From NCBI GenBank assembly GCA_900770725.1, contig CAAGLL010000084.1:1-59468 (forward strand): a stretch of DNA of 59,468 bases, written 5' to 3'. The stretch is from an uncultured Succinivibrio sp. (GTDB taxonomy: Bacteria > Pseudomonadota > Gammaproteobacteria > Enterobacterales > Succinivibrionaceae). The notes beneath the pieces were generated by a model. The model had not been told where the DNA came from, ran no database searches, and saw only the letters and a list, made by a program, of their open reading frames with translations. How positions within the stretch are numbered: position 1 is the first letter of the stretch; each line of letters opens with the position of its first letter. The position numbers were made by a program, and so were the translations under genes. Positions 32,703-41,990 of this stretch are shown here, one piece after another.

Positions 32703-33358
32703 CAGCGCTCCTCCTTGCCTTCTCTTGCGCCGCCTGCCGGAGCCCCCCAGCGCGGGGCGAACACCGCGTCGTTGGCCGCCGGATCGGCGATCACCCTGCG
32801 CGAGGACTTCTCCTCGCACATCTCCATGAAGCGGGCGGTCATGACTGCCGACGTGATCTCCTCGCTGCGCCCCACCAGCTCCTTGAAGGACACCGGGAGT
32901 CCGCGGCGGAACACCGCCCCCGGCTCCGGCCCCTCGGGGATGCGGCTGCGCTTGAACTCCTCGAGCGCCGCAAGCGGCGACCAGGTGCTTTTTCTGCCCG
33001 CGAGCGTGAAATTGAAGCGCCGCGCCGCCTCGACGCTCAGGCAAGTGACGGCTTCAAGCGTGAGCAGCCAGGTGTTCTCCTCCGTGTCGAGGAACGAGTG
33101 CCCGGCTATGGACTTGAGGCCGGCCTCCAGCGCGGTGTAGAGCATGGGCTTGCCCGTTGCGGAGTCGCAGATCTCAAGCGGGAACAGGATCGCGAAGTTT
33201 TGCAGGATCGGGCGCAGGGGCGGCACGCGCAGCAGGCACAGCTCCAGCGCGTCAGCGGCCTCGGGGCTGCGGGCGGCCAGGAAGGCGCGCAGTCCGGGGA
33301 GCATCCGGCGCCTGCCGAGCACGATCCTTATGGGGGAGGGGGTCTTCATCTTCGCCAT
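32702..33358 (-). CDS. Conjugation-associated hypothetical protein, 218 aa
   Basis: Lies between traD (5 nt after its stop) and the DUF4400 gene (1-nt overlap), so translation is coupled on both sides. The protein begins MAKMKTPSPIRIVLGRRRML, has mixed alpha/beta content with one Cys-containing segment (LELCLLRVPPLRPILQNFAI) and an acidic C-terminus. No transmembrane helix and no recognised domain. Genes of similar size occupy this slot in other MOBH-type transfer regions. Confidence 0.75.
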   Translation of the reverse strand: MAKMKTPSPIRIVLGRRRMLPGLRAFLAARSPEAADALELCLLRVPPLRPILQNFAILFPLEICDSATGKPMLYTALEAGLKSIAGHSFLDTEENTWLLTLEAVTCLSVEAARRFNFTLAGRKSTWSPLAALEEFKRSRIPEGPEPGAVFRRGLPVSFKELVGRSEEITSAVMTARFMEMCEEKSSRRVIADPAANDAVFAPRWGAPAGGAREGKEER

Positions 33359-33363
33359 CGGAA

Positions 33364-35568
33364 CTAGCCCGCCCTCATCACGCGCTTGAGATCCGGGATC
33401 TCGCGCTTGTCGCGCGCTTCCGCCTTCCTCCTGGGAGGGCGGCGGCGCTTGTTCATGTCCTCGCCGATGATGGGGAGGCGGCCCTTGATGATCTTGCCGC
33501 CCGCGAACGAGGCGATGTACTCGCAGTTGGGGAGCTGCCCGAACATCTGCTGGGCCACCAGCGGGGCCTCGGTCTCCTTGAGCTGCTCGGACTGCGTGGA
33601 GCCGTGCTTGAGCGGATCGGTGATGAGGGAGTTCTGGCCCTGCGAGTGCGAGAGCTCGCGGATCACCGTGTCCGGCATGTCCTTGCACAGGTATTCCTGC
33701 GAGGTCTCGTCCTCGGTGCGCAGGGCGATCTTGTTGTTCACGTTGCCCAGCACCATGGCGGCCTTCTCCTTCGAGCCGAGGCGCGAGGCGAAGTCCGGGA
33801 TGGTCTGCGTCGCGATCGTCAGGCGGAACTTGGCGCCGCGGCCCTTGTTCAGGAGCCTGATGCACGGCTCGTTGAGGCACTCTGCCGCCTCGTCCACGAA
33901 CACGTTGATGGGCGGCGTGGCGTCGCCCATGAAGTTGTAGATCCTGCCTGCCGCGGCCGTGAGATCGGAGAGCAGCAGCGATCCTATGGCGCTGCCTACC
34001 ACGCCGTCGGAGAGCGAGTCGAGGCCCACGTAGAGCACCCAGGCGTTCTGGATGATGTCGAGCGTCGAGATCTGCTCGGACTTGTCGGCGCTGTGTTCGC
34101 GCCCGTTGTTGGAAATGGAGAGCATTGACGAGAGCGTGCCGGTGGAGAGCATCTCCAAAATCGGCAGCATATTGTTGATCATCTTTGCAAAATGGTCTTT
34201 CGGGTGCTGGTAGAGCTTCACAAGCGACGAGATGGTCGAGGCGTCCGGCTCGTTCTCGTACTTCTGGAACACCGCGCACTTGATGATGGTCGAGGCCTCC
34301 GCCGGGAGATCGCCGCCCGCCGGGAACGAGAAGAGCCTGCCGAGGATGTTGAGCCTGCCGGACTCCTTGGCCGGGATGGCGATGCGGTCGTACTCGGCCT
34401 GGAAGGTGGTCTCCTGCGTGCCTTCCTTGCGCCGCCTGCTGTCGCAGAGCTTGCAGAACTGCGTGATGGCGCGGTCGGTCAGCTTCTCCATGCTGTCCAG
34501 GAGGTCGGACTTGATGGACTCGATGGACGGGTTCTCGCCGAGCAGGAGCTGGGCCTGGGCGATGGTGTTGATGGCGAGCCACCCGAACGCCACGAACGGA
34601 TCCATGCCGCCGTCCTTCGAGGGGGTGAGGTTCGTTATTCGCGAGGCCACGTCGGTGTCGCGGGCGATTGACGCGAGAAGGTTGAGCCTCACGGACTCGT
34701 CGGGGAAGGCGGGGTGGAACGAGAAGAAGCGGTTGCCTGGATCGGGCCTGCCGGAGGATATGCACCAGCTCCTGTAGGCGTCGCACGCGCGGCGTGCGTT
34801 CTCCTTGAGCTCGCGGTCGCCCTTGGGATCAATGATTATGAGGCACTCGCCGCGCATTATGGACTGCGCGTTGAGCAGCTCGGCCAGGCGGGTCTTGCCC
34901 GAGCCGGTGGTGCCGAGGATCAGGCAGTGGCCCTTGAAGTAGTCAAGCGGTATGGCTATGTCCTCCTCGCTGTCGCGCAAGCCGTGGATCCAGCACTGGC
35001 CCATGGCGCGGCTGCGATAAGGCTTCGGGAACAGCAGGCTGAACAGCCCCAGCGGCCAGCGCAGGGCGATCCTCACGGCCCTGCCGCCTGCCGTCTGCGG
35101 CGCGCCCTCGCCGGAAAGCCCGAGCGCCTCGGAGGCGCAGCGCAGGCGGTGCCTCATCATCGGGACGAAGCGGAGGTGGTCTGCGATCTTGCCGAACTCG
35201 TGCTTGATGATCTCGTGGTAGCGCTGGGTCTGGACGGGCGTCCAGAGGAAGCCCTTGCCGAGCCAGACCGTGCCGGACTCGACGTACTTCCGCGACTTCC
35301 TGATGAAGTCGGGCAGGCTGATGAACTCCTGCTTGAAGCCCAGGAGCTTGATCTGTGCCGCGTAGAGCCTGCGGCTCTTGGCGAAGGCCCAGACGAACAT
35401 GACGGCGCAGATCAGGATCTGGATGTGCATGAGGCGGCGCGGTATTCCGGCGGCGCTCCCGAACGTCCAGACGCAGAACGCGCAGGCCGCCCATACCGCG
35501 CAGATCCTCAGCTCGTAGATCGGGCGGTAGAGGTCTTCAAACTCGTAAGGATCCTGCTTGAAAAGCAT
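33364..35568 (-). CDS. traD: Type IV coupling protein TraD
   Basis: A 734-residue VirD4/TraD-type ATPase that links the relaxosome to the mating channel. Two N-terminal transmembrane helices (about 22-42 and 48-64) precede the RecA-like motor. Walker A is GTTGSGKT (about 221-228), Walker B is INVFVDEAAE (about 555-564), and IATQTIPDFASRLG is a conserved downstream motif. The basic C-terminus (NKRRRPPRRKAEARDK) may contact DNA. It begins at ATG 35568, just downstream of the relaxase gene on the same strand, with the DUF4400 gene following: the classic TraI-TraD-DUF4400 order. Confidence 0.93.
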   Translation of the reverse strand: MLFKQDPYEFEDLYRPIYELRICAVWAACAFCVWTFGSAAGIPRRLMHIQILICAVMFVWAFAKSRRLYAAQIKLLGFKQEFISLPDFIRKSRKYVESGTVWLGKGFLWTPVQTQRYHEIIKHEFGKIADHLRFVPMMRHRLRCASEALGLSGEGAPQTAGGRAVRIALRWPLGLFSLLFPKPYRSRAMGQCWIHGLRDSEEDIAIPLDYFKGHCLILGTTGSGKTRLAELLNAQSIMRGECLIIIDPKGDRELKENARRACDAYRSWCISSGRPDPGNRFFSFHPAFPDESVRLNLLASIARDTDVASRITNLTPSKDGGMDPFVAFGWLAINTIAQAQLLLGENPSIESIKSDLLDSMEKLTDRAITQFCKLCDSRRRKEGTQETTFQAEYDRIAIPAKESGRLNILGRLFSFPAGGDLPAEASTIIKCAVFQKYENEPDASTISSLVKLYQHPKDHFAKMINNMLPILEMLSTGTLSSMLSISNNGREHSADKSEQISTLDIIQNAWVLYVGLDSLSDGVVGSAIGSLLLSDLTAAAGRIYNFMGDATPPINVFVDEAAECLNEPCIRLLNKGRGAKFRLTIATQTIPDFASRLGSKEKAAMVLGNVNNKIALRTEDETSQEYLCKDMPDTVIRELSHSQGQNSLITDPLKHGSTQSEQLKETEAPLVAQQMFGQLPNCEYIASFAGGKIIKGRLPIIGEDMNKRRRPPRRKAEARDKREIPDLKRVMRAG

Positions 35569-35631
35569 CCCATCCCCTCCCTTCAGCGCGGCAGCTTCAA
35601 TATTGGGATCATTGCGCAGGCGTCTGGAAAA

Positions 35632-38600
35632 TCAAGGCGCTGACGGGGCATCGTCCCTTGCGCGCTCCAGCTCGTCCTCCCGGCGCTCCTCGGCGGCCAC
35701 GCGGTCGTGGTCGGGGAAGCGCGGATCGGCCCTGCTGAAGAAGCAGATCACGTACTCGCTGCCCTCGCGCCAGATGAACGGCGGCGTCTCCTGATCATCG
35801 AGGTTGAGGACGCGGCGGCCTATTGTTTTCTGGCACGTCGAGTTGAGCTTCCTCGCGCACTCCGTGAGCGCCCGGCAGTCGATCCTGATCCCCCGGAGCG
35901 GATCGCTCCCGTGGGCGAAGTAGCCGAAGATCGAGGTGCGGGGTCCCGCCTGGATCACGTAGTGCTCGAAGTAGCGCAGCACCTCCCTGCCGGTCGGCGG
36001 GCGCTGCGGATCGGCCCACGATCTGATCACGACGTTGTCCAGGCAGGTCTCCATGCCGCCCATGAGGACGAGGTACTGCGTGATGAGGGGGTCGAGCATG
36101 ACGCACGAGAAGTACTCCAGCTCGTCGTGGATGGCCTCGTGGTCGCGTCCCTTGCGGCACAGCGCCACGAGCGAGTGATCCATTAGCCTCTCGAGCATGG
36201 CGGCCCCCTTGGACTTCCTCACGCTTTCCATGGTGCGGTGATCCCACAGGAAGGCGGCGTAGATGTTCGATCCGTTGAGATCCTTGAGGCCAATGAGCGT
36301 GCTCTTCCCCCGCGCCGTGAGGTTCAGCTCGCGCTGGAGCTTGTGGAAGACGCTCTCGCTGCCGCCGAGCTTCTGCATGAGCCCGAGCTTCACTTCGGCG
36401 AGCCTGTCCTCCTTCTCCGCGGGCGGAAGCGACTCCAGCCGGAGGCACTCGGAGCGCTGGATGTAAAACTGCCTCTGCATGAGCTGGAGATCGCTCACGG
36501 TGTCGCTGTCCTCGCGGTCGGTCTTGAACTCGTTGCGGGCCAGCGGGCGCTTGAACGCCGAAAGCTCGTCGCCTTCGTCCTGATCCGGGGCCTCCGGCGC
36601 ATCCTGCTGCGGCGCGCCGCCGGCGTCTCCATGCTCTTGTTCCATTTGCGGGGCGGAAGGCGCCGCGGCAGGCTTGGCAGCCTCCATGCCCGCGAACATG
36701 TCCTTGCCGAAGAACATCTCCCCGGCCTCGATCACAGCGCTTGAGGCGGCAGGCTTCGGCGCGGGTGCCGGTTCCGGGGCATGCTCCTGCTGCTGTTCCG
36801 GCTGCGGCGCAGGCGCGGGTTCCGGGGCCGCGCCGCCTTGCTCCTCCGGATCAGGGCGCGAAAGCACGGTGTTGAGCGGGCTGATGTTGCGCTTGAGCCT
36901 TTCGGGGCTCAGGCTGAAGGCTATTTCCGAGGGGTCGGCAAACCATACGCCGCGCATCCTCCAATGCTCGAAATCCTCCTTGTAGGCGCGGCTGTCCTCG
37001 GTCAGGACGCTGTGCCAGTCGGCGATCATGAAGGCCTTGAAGGCCCCGTCGCTGCGGTGCGACTCCTTCCACAGCGCCATGGGCCAGACGGTGTAGAGGC
37101 CGCCGAGGGCCTTCGAGGGGCTGGTGAAGCCGCAGGCCGGGAAGATGGCGGCGGCGGTGCGCAGCACCTCCTCCGGGGCGGTGCCGGCCAGCTCGTTGAG
37201 ATCGGCGTTGAAGTCCGCCGAGGCGTTCTCCATGAGCTTGCGGATCGCGTCGCGGGCCGCGTTGTCGGCGCGCAGGAAGAACGCGAACTGGGGATTGCCC
37301 TCCGCGTCCTCGTACCCGTAGGGGAACAGCAGGGCGGAGGGCTTGTCCTGGTTTGCCAGGATCTCGCAGCGGTTGAACGCCGTGCGCAATGCCTTGGAGA
37401 GGGCCTGCCGGATCTCGGCGGCCTCGTCTGGATCCAGCCCAGGAGCTGCGGCAGGGGCCGGGGCCTGCATTGCGGCAGGGGCTTCAGGCTCCGCCTCATC
37501 GGCGTCCTCATGCCCTTCTTCCTGGGTCCCTTCGGAAGAAGGCCCCGGATCAGGCAGGCTCCCCGGATCAAACGGCTCCCCGAGCTCCGCGTCGTCCATG
37601 GCGGCGGGCTTTTCCTGCGCCTCCTGGGTCTCGTCCAGCGGCTCCTCCGGCGCCTCTTCCGCAGGCCCGTCCGGGGCCGGCTCCGCAACAGGGGCCTCCG
37701 GCCTGGGATCGCCTGAAGGAGGCTCGATGGCAGCGAGATCGGCAGGAGTCACCTCGCCCCTGCAATGGTGCCTCTTCCAGTCCGAGGCGCTTGTCCTGTC
37801 GGCCTGCGCGATGATGCGGCGCAGGCGGTTGTCGGGATCCTGCATGGACTTGGGCAGGCGGCTTTCAAACGTGAAGGTCTGGAAGTTCTCGAACAGCTCC
37901 TGCGAGCTCTCGGCGATGAACGCCTCGGCCGCCGTGGAGACGAAAAGATCCTTCTTGGAGATCCCGACCACCTCGTGCCTGTCGCCCCTGCCGGGCCTCA
38001 TGCCGCGGATCATGTAGCGCGGCACATTGGAGGCCGATTCGGGATCGCCAGGGTTGATGAACACGCTCGAAAGCGGGATGCCGTTCACGCGGGCCACGAA
38101 CTCCGGGATGCTCTCGACGAAGCGGTATTCCTGCACGCGCCCCTCGGGGCCTGCCGTGATGATCCAGTCGTTGATCTTGCCTGCGTCGTGCAGCAGCCCG
38201 CCCAGGGCCATGGCCACCGCGTAGGCGGCAGAGTGCTGGTCGCGGAGGTTCGGCTGCCTGCCGAAGTTCACGTTCTCGTTGCGCAGTATGTTCATGGCCA
38301 CGATGGCGGTCTGGAGCGAGTGCACCAGGAGCCCCAGCGGCTCGGTGTGGTGGCCTCCGGGGCTTTCCGGCGAGCCGTCGGCCTTCTTTCCGGCGGCGGG
38401 CAGGAACTGCGCGTAGGCGGCGAAGACCTCGAGCGAGGGCCGGATCATCGCGTCCCAGCGCGCCTGCGATCCGCCGACGGCCTCGCGGAGCTGCGTCACC
38501 CGGGCGGCCACCTCCGGGATCGCAAGCAGATCCGCGCCCGTGTAGCAGGCAAAGCCCTTCTGGCTGTGGAGGTAGTCAAGATCGGCCGAGGCGTATTGCC

Positions 38601-38649
38601 TTGCCTTGGTCTTCCCTAGCTCGGGCTTCTTCCGGCTGAAAAAAAACAT
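35632..38649 (-). CDS. traI: MOBH-family conjugative relaxase TraI
   Basis: A 1005-residue relaxase of the TraI_2 (MOBH) type. The N-terminal domain has the metal-binding HD-like pattern: HH at 100-101, H110 (LLVHSLQTAI) and GGLLHDAGKI with HD at 154-155. A long Pro/Glu/Ala low-complexity linker follows (about 300-400), then two conserved C-terminal domains. It would nick oriT and lead the strand through TraD. The oriT is not identified; the 160-nt intergenic gap (38650-38811) has a GGGCAG/CTGCCC dyad but no decisive signature. The start ATG 38649 follows AAGGAGGCTCCA. Confidence 0.92.
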   Translation of the reverse strand: MFFFSRKKPELGKTKARQYASADLDYLHSQKGFACYTGADLLAIPEVAARVTQLREAVGGSQARWDAMIRPSLEVFAAYAQFLPAAGKKADGSPESPGGHHTEPLGLLVHSLQTAIVAMNILRNENVNFGRQPNLRDQHSAAYAVAMALGGLLHDAGKINDWIITAGPEGRVQEYRFVESIPEFVARVNGIPLSSVFINPGDPESASNVPRYMIRGMRPGRGDRHEVVGISKKDLFVSTAAEAFIAESSQELFENFQTFTFESRLPKSMQDPDNRLRRIIAQADRTSASDWKRHHCRGEVTPADLAAIEPPSGDPRPEAPVAEPAPDGPAEEAPEEPLDETQEAQEKPAAMDDAELGEPFDPGSLPDPGPSSEGTQEEGHEDADEAEPEAPAAMQAPAPAAAPGLDPDEAAEIRQALSKALRTAFNRCEILANQDKPSALLFPYGYEDAEGNPQFAFFLRADNAARDAIRKLMENASADFNADLNELAGTAPEEVLRTAAAIFPACGFTSPSKALGGLYTVWPMALWKESHRSDGAFKAFMIADWHSVLTEDSRAYKEDFEHWRMRGVWFADPSEIAFSLSPERLKRNISPLNTVLSRPDPEEQGGAAPEPAPAPQPEQQQEHAPEPAPAPKPAASSAVIEAGEMFFGKDMFAGMEAAKPAAAPSAPQMEQEHGDAGGAPQQDAPEAPDQDEGDELSAFKRPLARNEFKTDREDSDTVSDLQLMQRQFYIQRSECLRLESLPPAEKEDRLAEVKLGLMQKLGGSESVFHKLQRELNLTARGKSTLIGLKDLNGSNIYAAFLWDHRTMESVRKSKGAAMLERLMDHSLVALCRKGRDHEAIHDELEYFSCVMLDPLITQYLVLMGGMETCLDNVVIRSWADPQRPPTGREVLRYFEHYVIQAGPRTSIFGYFAHGSDPLRGIRIDCRALTECARKLNSTCQKTIGRRVLNLDDQETPPFIWREGSEYVICFFSRADPRFPDHDRVAAEERREDELERARDDAPSAP

Positions 38650-38811
38650 TGGAGCCTCCTTGGTTGCTGCATCCGGATCTTGCGGCCCACGGGGCGCGCC
38701 AGGGGCGGGGGAAGGGGGCAGGGTGCCGCCAAGGGCTGCCCCGTAGTGCGCGGGGCCTTCGACAAGCGGAGGCTAACATTCAAGCAACTCAACCCTGGGG
38801 GGCTACACATC

Positions 38812-39990
38812 ATGAGGAAGAAGATCCTCGCGCTGGCCTGCGCGTCGGCGGCGGGGCTTGCAGCCGCAGCCGCGGCAGGCGGCCTCGCGTTCTCAATTCA
38901 TGCCGCATCCATGCTCGAAGCGGCGGCAGCCGGCTTCGGGACGCTTTCTGGAGCGCACGGGGCCTCGGCCGAGTTAAGGCCGGGAAAGGGCGGGCTGCTG
39001 TCCCGCAGAGGGGAGATCTCGCTCTTCCTCGGCACCACCCCGGAGGCATCGTTCAAGTACGAGGGCTCCTGCCTGCCTTTCGCCTTCACCGCCACGCTCA
39101 CGCCGCGCAGCCATGCGGCCTCGGATCTGCTGGCAAGGGCGGGCGCCAGCTCGCTTGAGCTCAAGGCCACCCCGGCAGGCGTCCTGATCACCACGGGCAG
39201 CAACGACGCGGCTGGCCTCAAGGCAGCGCCGCTCATCGATGATCCGCGCTGGGCGTGCGATGCAACGGGCCTTGAGGCGTCCGCTTTCGCGGGCCTCTCC
39301 GAACTGCGCGATCTCGAGAAGATCAAGGTAAGGGCCTCGGCGGCGTCGCTGCGCTGCTACATCAGCGACGGCGCGCAGGGATCGCAGTTCCGCCCGGGCG
39401 GGGCGCAGAGGAGCTTCACCGTGGTGAAAGGCGAGTTCCAGAGGAGCCTCACCGTGGTGAAAGGCGAGTTCGAGACGCAGGCGGCGCGCATAGCCGAGGC
39501 TGGCTGGAAGATCCCGCCTTACTTCTCCTACAAGGCCGCCAGCTTTGAGAACTCCATCCCGCAGGACATGCTTGGCGGCCCCGCGCTGCCTGCGGTGTTC
39601 TCCGTGCGGGCGCTCTCCGGCACCCTGTCCAGGCTCCCAGGCGGCAAGGACGGCTTCGCCACGAAGTTCGATTTCGGCAAGGGCGTGCTCTCCAATTCCG
39701 TCAAGGTCTCAGGCACGGGCGATCGGATCACCGGCCCCGAAGGGCAGAAGGGGGTGAAGCGCGGCTCCTATGCGATCGCGTTCTCAGGCCCCGCCTTCCG
39801 CGCCCTGCCGCAGCTTCCAGATCTCGTGAAGGCAGGCTACGTCAAGAAGGAGGCGGACTACCGCTGGTCTACGCGGCTTGACATTGAGCGCCGCATGGAC
39901 GCCGTCCCGCCCACCCAGGTGCTGCGGCTCAACGGCATCAAGACCGGCTCGGCGGACTGGCTTGCATTTCTGATGGGCGGCGGGAAGTAG
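38812..39990 (+). CDS. Membrane-anchored exported protein, 392 aa, with tandem repeat
   Basis: Divergent from traI. ATG 38812 opens MRKKILALACASAAGLAAAA with a hydrophobic stretch to about residue 30, acting as a signal peptide or N-terminal anchor. The rest is Ala/Ser/Gly-rich with beta-strand character, and two Cys. Inside, residues RSFTVVKGEFQ and RSLTVVKGEFE are encoded by a near-perfect 33-bp tandem duplication (39407-39472), probably recent. The layout (anchor plus beta-rich periplasmic domain) recalls DUF945/YdgA-type proteins, but I cannot confirm that. The start has weak upstream purines. Confidence 0.7.
   Translation: MRKKILALACASAAGLAAAAAAGGLAFSIHAASMLEAAAAGFGTLSGAHGASAELRPGKGGLLSRRGEISLFLGTTPEASFKYEGSCLPFAFTATLTPRSHAASDLLARAGASSLELKATPAGVLITTGSNDAAGLKAAPLIDDPRWACDATGLEASAFAGLSELRDLEKIKVRASAASLRCYISDGAQGSQFRPGGAQRSFTVVKGEFQRSLTVVKGEFETQAARIAEAGWKIPPYFSYKAASFENSIPQDMLGGPALPAVFSVRALSGTLSRLPGGKDGFATKFDFGKGVLSNSVKVSGTGDRITGPEGQKGVKRGSYAIAFSGPAFRALPQLPDLVKAGYVKKEADYRWSTRLDIERRMDAVPPTQVLRLNGIKTGSADWLAFLMGGGK
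39407..39472 (+). repeat. 33-bp in-frame tandem duplication
   Basis: Two adjacent 33-nt copies (39407-39439 and 39440-39472) differ at three bases or fewer. They add 11 residues to the exported protein without breaking the frame. Confidence 0.85.
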
Positions 39991-40338
39991 ATGGCGTTCA
40001 CCGGGGAAAAACAGGGGGGCGATCCCAGGCCCCATGCGGGATCGCGGGCAGGGGATGCCTGCGTGCGGATGCCTGTCCGCGCCGGAGGGATCATCCTCGC
40101 GCTTTCGCTGGGCCTTGCCGCCATGGCGGCCTATTTCGGCCTCATGCGCTACGCGGCCCTCGCATCCGACTACGCGCAGGCCATGCAGGAGAACGGTGAG
40201 CTCAAGGCCATGCTGGCCGGGAAGGCGCTCGCAGGCGACGGCCCGGAGGCGGAGCGCTACAGGCGCTGGTCGCTATACATGCTGGAGCGCTTCGACGACG
40301 ATGAAAAGCACAAGAAGGTTCCTGCCGATCTCCGTTGA
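39991..40338 (+). CDS. Small bitopic membrane protein, 115 aa
   Basis: Starts immediately after the stop codon of the upstream gene (TAG ATG). A polar, Gly-rich N-terminus of 30 residues is followed by one transmembrane helix (GGIILALSLGLAAMAAYFGL) and a helical periplasmic tail. A run of six G lies just after the start. The 3' end overlaps the next gene by 38 nt. Function unknown. Confidence 0.65.
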   Translation: MAFTGEKQGGDPRPHAGSRAGDACVRMPVRAGGIILALSLGLAAMAAYFGLMRYAALASDYAQAMQENGELKAMLAGKALAGDGPEAERYRRWSLYMLERFDDDEKHKKVPADLR

Positions 40339-40756
40339 GGCTGACGGGCGGTCAAACGTCCTCAACGGGCTTTACGACGGGTGCGGCGCCGCCCAGCTCA
40401 TGAACGAGATCATCAAGGCGTGCTGCTCCATAGACAAGGAGCAGATGGAGAAGGGCGCGTTCGCGGCGCGGATGCGCCGCCTTGAAAGGCGCTCCATGGG
40501 GTTCCGACGCCGCAGGATCTGCCTTTTAGGCTGCATGCTCGATCCGCGCGATCTCAAGGCGGCCCCATTCGAGGCGAGGTGCCTGATCTGCTGCCAGATC
40601 TTCTTCGAGCACTACATGTTCCTGAAGCAGAACTGGATGGCCCGCCACCTCGTGAGGGCGGTGTGGGAGGTCGCAGTGGAACTGAACGAGGCCGCAGCCG
40701 CAGAGCGCAACAACCGCCTGGCCCGCTGGCTCATGCGCGGCGCAAGCGGGGATTAG
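40301..40756 (+). CDS. Hypothetical cytoplasmic protein, 151 aa
   Basis: ATG 40301 lies within the upstream gene, behind CTGGAGCGCTTC, and starts MKSTRRFLPISVEADGRSNV. The protein is basic and helical, with Cys pairs (IKACCSI, RCLICCQIFFEHYMF), and ends RNRLARWLMRG-like (NNRLARWLMRGASGD). The 38-nt overlap points to coupled translation. No family recognised. It is the last gene of the plus-strand unit, and it converges on the minus-strand cluster ending at 40763. Confidence 0.65.
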   Translation: MKSTRRFLPISVEADGRSNVLNGLYDGCGAAQLMNEIIKACCSIDKEQMEKGAFAARMRRLERRSMGFRRRRICLLGCMLDPRDLKAAPFEARCLICCQIFFEHYMFLKQNWMARHLVRAVWEVAVELNEAAAAERNNRLARWLMRGASGD

Positions 40757-40762
40757 CCCCCT

Positions 40763-41422
40763 TCAGGGGCGGGCCCCCTGATCCATGCGCCTTCCGTACT
40801 CGTCCATCGTCGAATCGAGGTAGTCCGACCAGATGGTCGCGCGGTTCCCCCTCTCGCTTGCGCGGTTGATGGTCGATGAGAAGGCCTTGTACAGGTAGAT
40901 TGTGATCTTGCGGCGCCTTGCCTCGACCGCCTGCGCGCGCTCCTGGGCCGGCATCGGGGCCTCCTCCTCTTCTTCTTCTTCCTCCTCTTCCACGGCGCCT
41001 GCCGAGATGATCCCGTACCGCCGCTGGAGCTCCGAGATGTAGCCCTCGAGCGCCGAGGGGATCTTCACGCGCTCCCCGGGGGCGAGATCCGCGACCGCGC
41101 GGGCCCATTCGCGATCCCCGAGCACGGTGATCCTGCCCTCCCCGTCGGAGGCGAGGCCCGCCGGGGCGAGCTTGCGGTTCAGCGCCTCAAGCCTTGCCCC
41201 GGAAAAGCGGGCGCCGTTCAGGAAGTCCTGCATTTGCCTTGCCGCTGCGAGGCGCTTCCTGTCGAGCGCACGCCTCCTGCCCGCCTCGAACACGCTGAAT
41301 GGCGCGTGGAGCGCGGCGTACTCCTCCTGGGAGGCGCGGATCCCATTGCGCACCCAGGCCGCCCCTCCGGCGATGAGCGCGAACAGCGCCGCGAAGACGG
41401 CGAGCTTTGCGACCGTCCTCAT
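40763..41422 (-). CDS. Membrane-anchored protein with poly-Glu run, 219 aa
   Basis: The N-terminus MRTVAKLAVFAALFALIAGG is a signal anchor. The remainder is helical and basic, with a run of ten Glu in the middle (40960-40990, mixed GAG/GAA codons) and a C-terminal region containing YLYKAFSSTINRASERG. It overlaps its upstream neighbour by four bases (ATGA), so it is the last gene of a coupled four-gene cluster. A role in the transfer apparatus is suggested only by location. Confidence 0.65.
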   Translation of the reverse strand: MRTVAKLAVFAALFALIAGGAAWVRNGIRASQEEYAALHAPFSVFEAGRRRALDRKRLAAARQMQDFLNGARFSGARLEALNRKLAPAGLASDGEGRITVLGDREWARAVADLAPGERVKIPSALEGYISELQRRYGIISAGAVEEEEEEEEEEAPMPAQERAQAVEARRRKITIYLYKAFSSTINRASERGNRATIWSDYLDSTMDEYGRRMDQGARP

Positions 41423-41988
41423 GGCACTATGTCCGGAAGCGTGCCGAGATCATCGACAAGCTGGCTGCCCTGCCTGCCCCCGTCCCCCTTGGCTGAAGCG
41501 CTGCGCGCCCGCTTGGCGGCGTCCGCCGCCGCCTGCCTGCTCAGATCGCCGATGTTCCCGCGGGTGACGGTCACGGCGCCGCCGGGCATGGGCACGCCCG
41601 GGGCGAGCATGCCGCTGCCGCTGCCATCTGGAATGTACACGTCGAGCGCCACGACCCTGCCGTCCTCAAGGACTTGCAGGCCGTAGTTGAACAGCAGGAC
41701 GTTGACTACCTCGCGGTCGTCCTGCCTCAAGCCCATGCCGCCGGAGCTGGCGCGCAGGAGGCCTTGCACGAGGATCCGCGCCTTCTCCCTCTGCTCGGGG
41801 GACAGCGGCAGGGGCTGGTTGGGGATCACCAGCCCGTCCGAATAGAGCGCGTCAAGCTGCTGGGAGCTGCGGAAGTCCATCAGCCCCTGCTGCACCCCGG
41901 CGGCTGGATCAGCCGTCCCCTGCGCCCAAGTTCCGAGGGCCGCGCCGCACAAGAGCAGCGCAAGCCCGGCCTTCTTCATTGCCTTCAT
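41419..41988 (-). CDS. Exported protein, 189 aa
   Basis: I use the ATG at 41988 (MKAMKKAGLALLLCGAALGT, then WAQ), a clean signal peptide placed at the right distance from GGAGGA. An ATG two codons upstream is too close to it. The mature protein has a conserved-looking centre (LSPEQREKARILVQGLLRAS; NYGLQVLEDGRVVALDVYIP) and a C-terminal helix. No Cys after the signal peptide. This size and position fit periplasmic components of mating-pair formation (inference). Confidence 0.65.
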   Translation of the reverse strand: MKAMKKAGLALLLCGAALGTWAQGTADPAAGVQQGLMDFRSSQQLDALYSDGLVIPNQPLPLSPEQREKARILVQGLLRASSGGMGLRQDDREVVNVLLFNYGLQVLEDGRVVALDVYIPDGSGSGMLAPGVPMPGGAVTVTRGNIGDLSRQAAADAAKRARSASAKGDGGRQGSQLVDDLGTLPDIVP

Positions 41989-41990
41989 GA

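Noticed and set aside
32702..34786. 694-codon minus ORF covering part of traD
   Set aside because: Upstream of 33358 it is the wrong frame of traD; only the part from the ATG at 33358 onward is the real gene.
40960..40990. Poly-Glu codon run as a phase-variable tract
   Set aside because: Mixed GAG/GAA codons in a trinucleotide repeat; length change would stay in frame.
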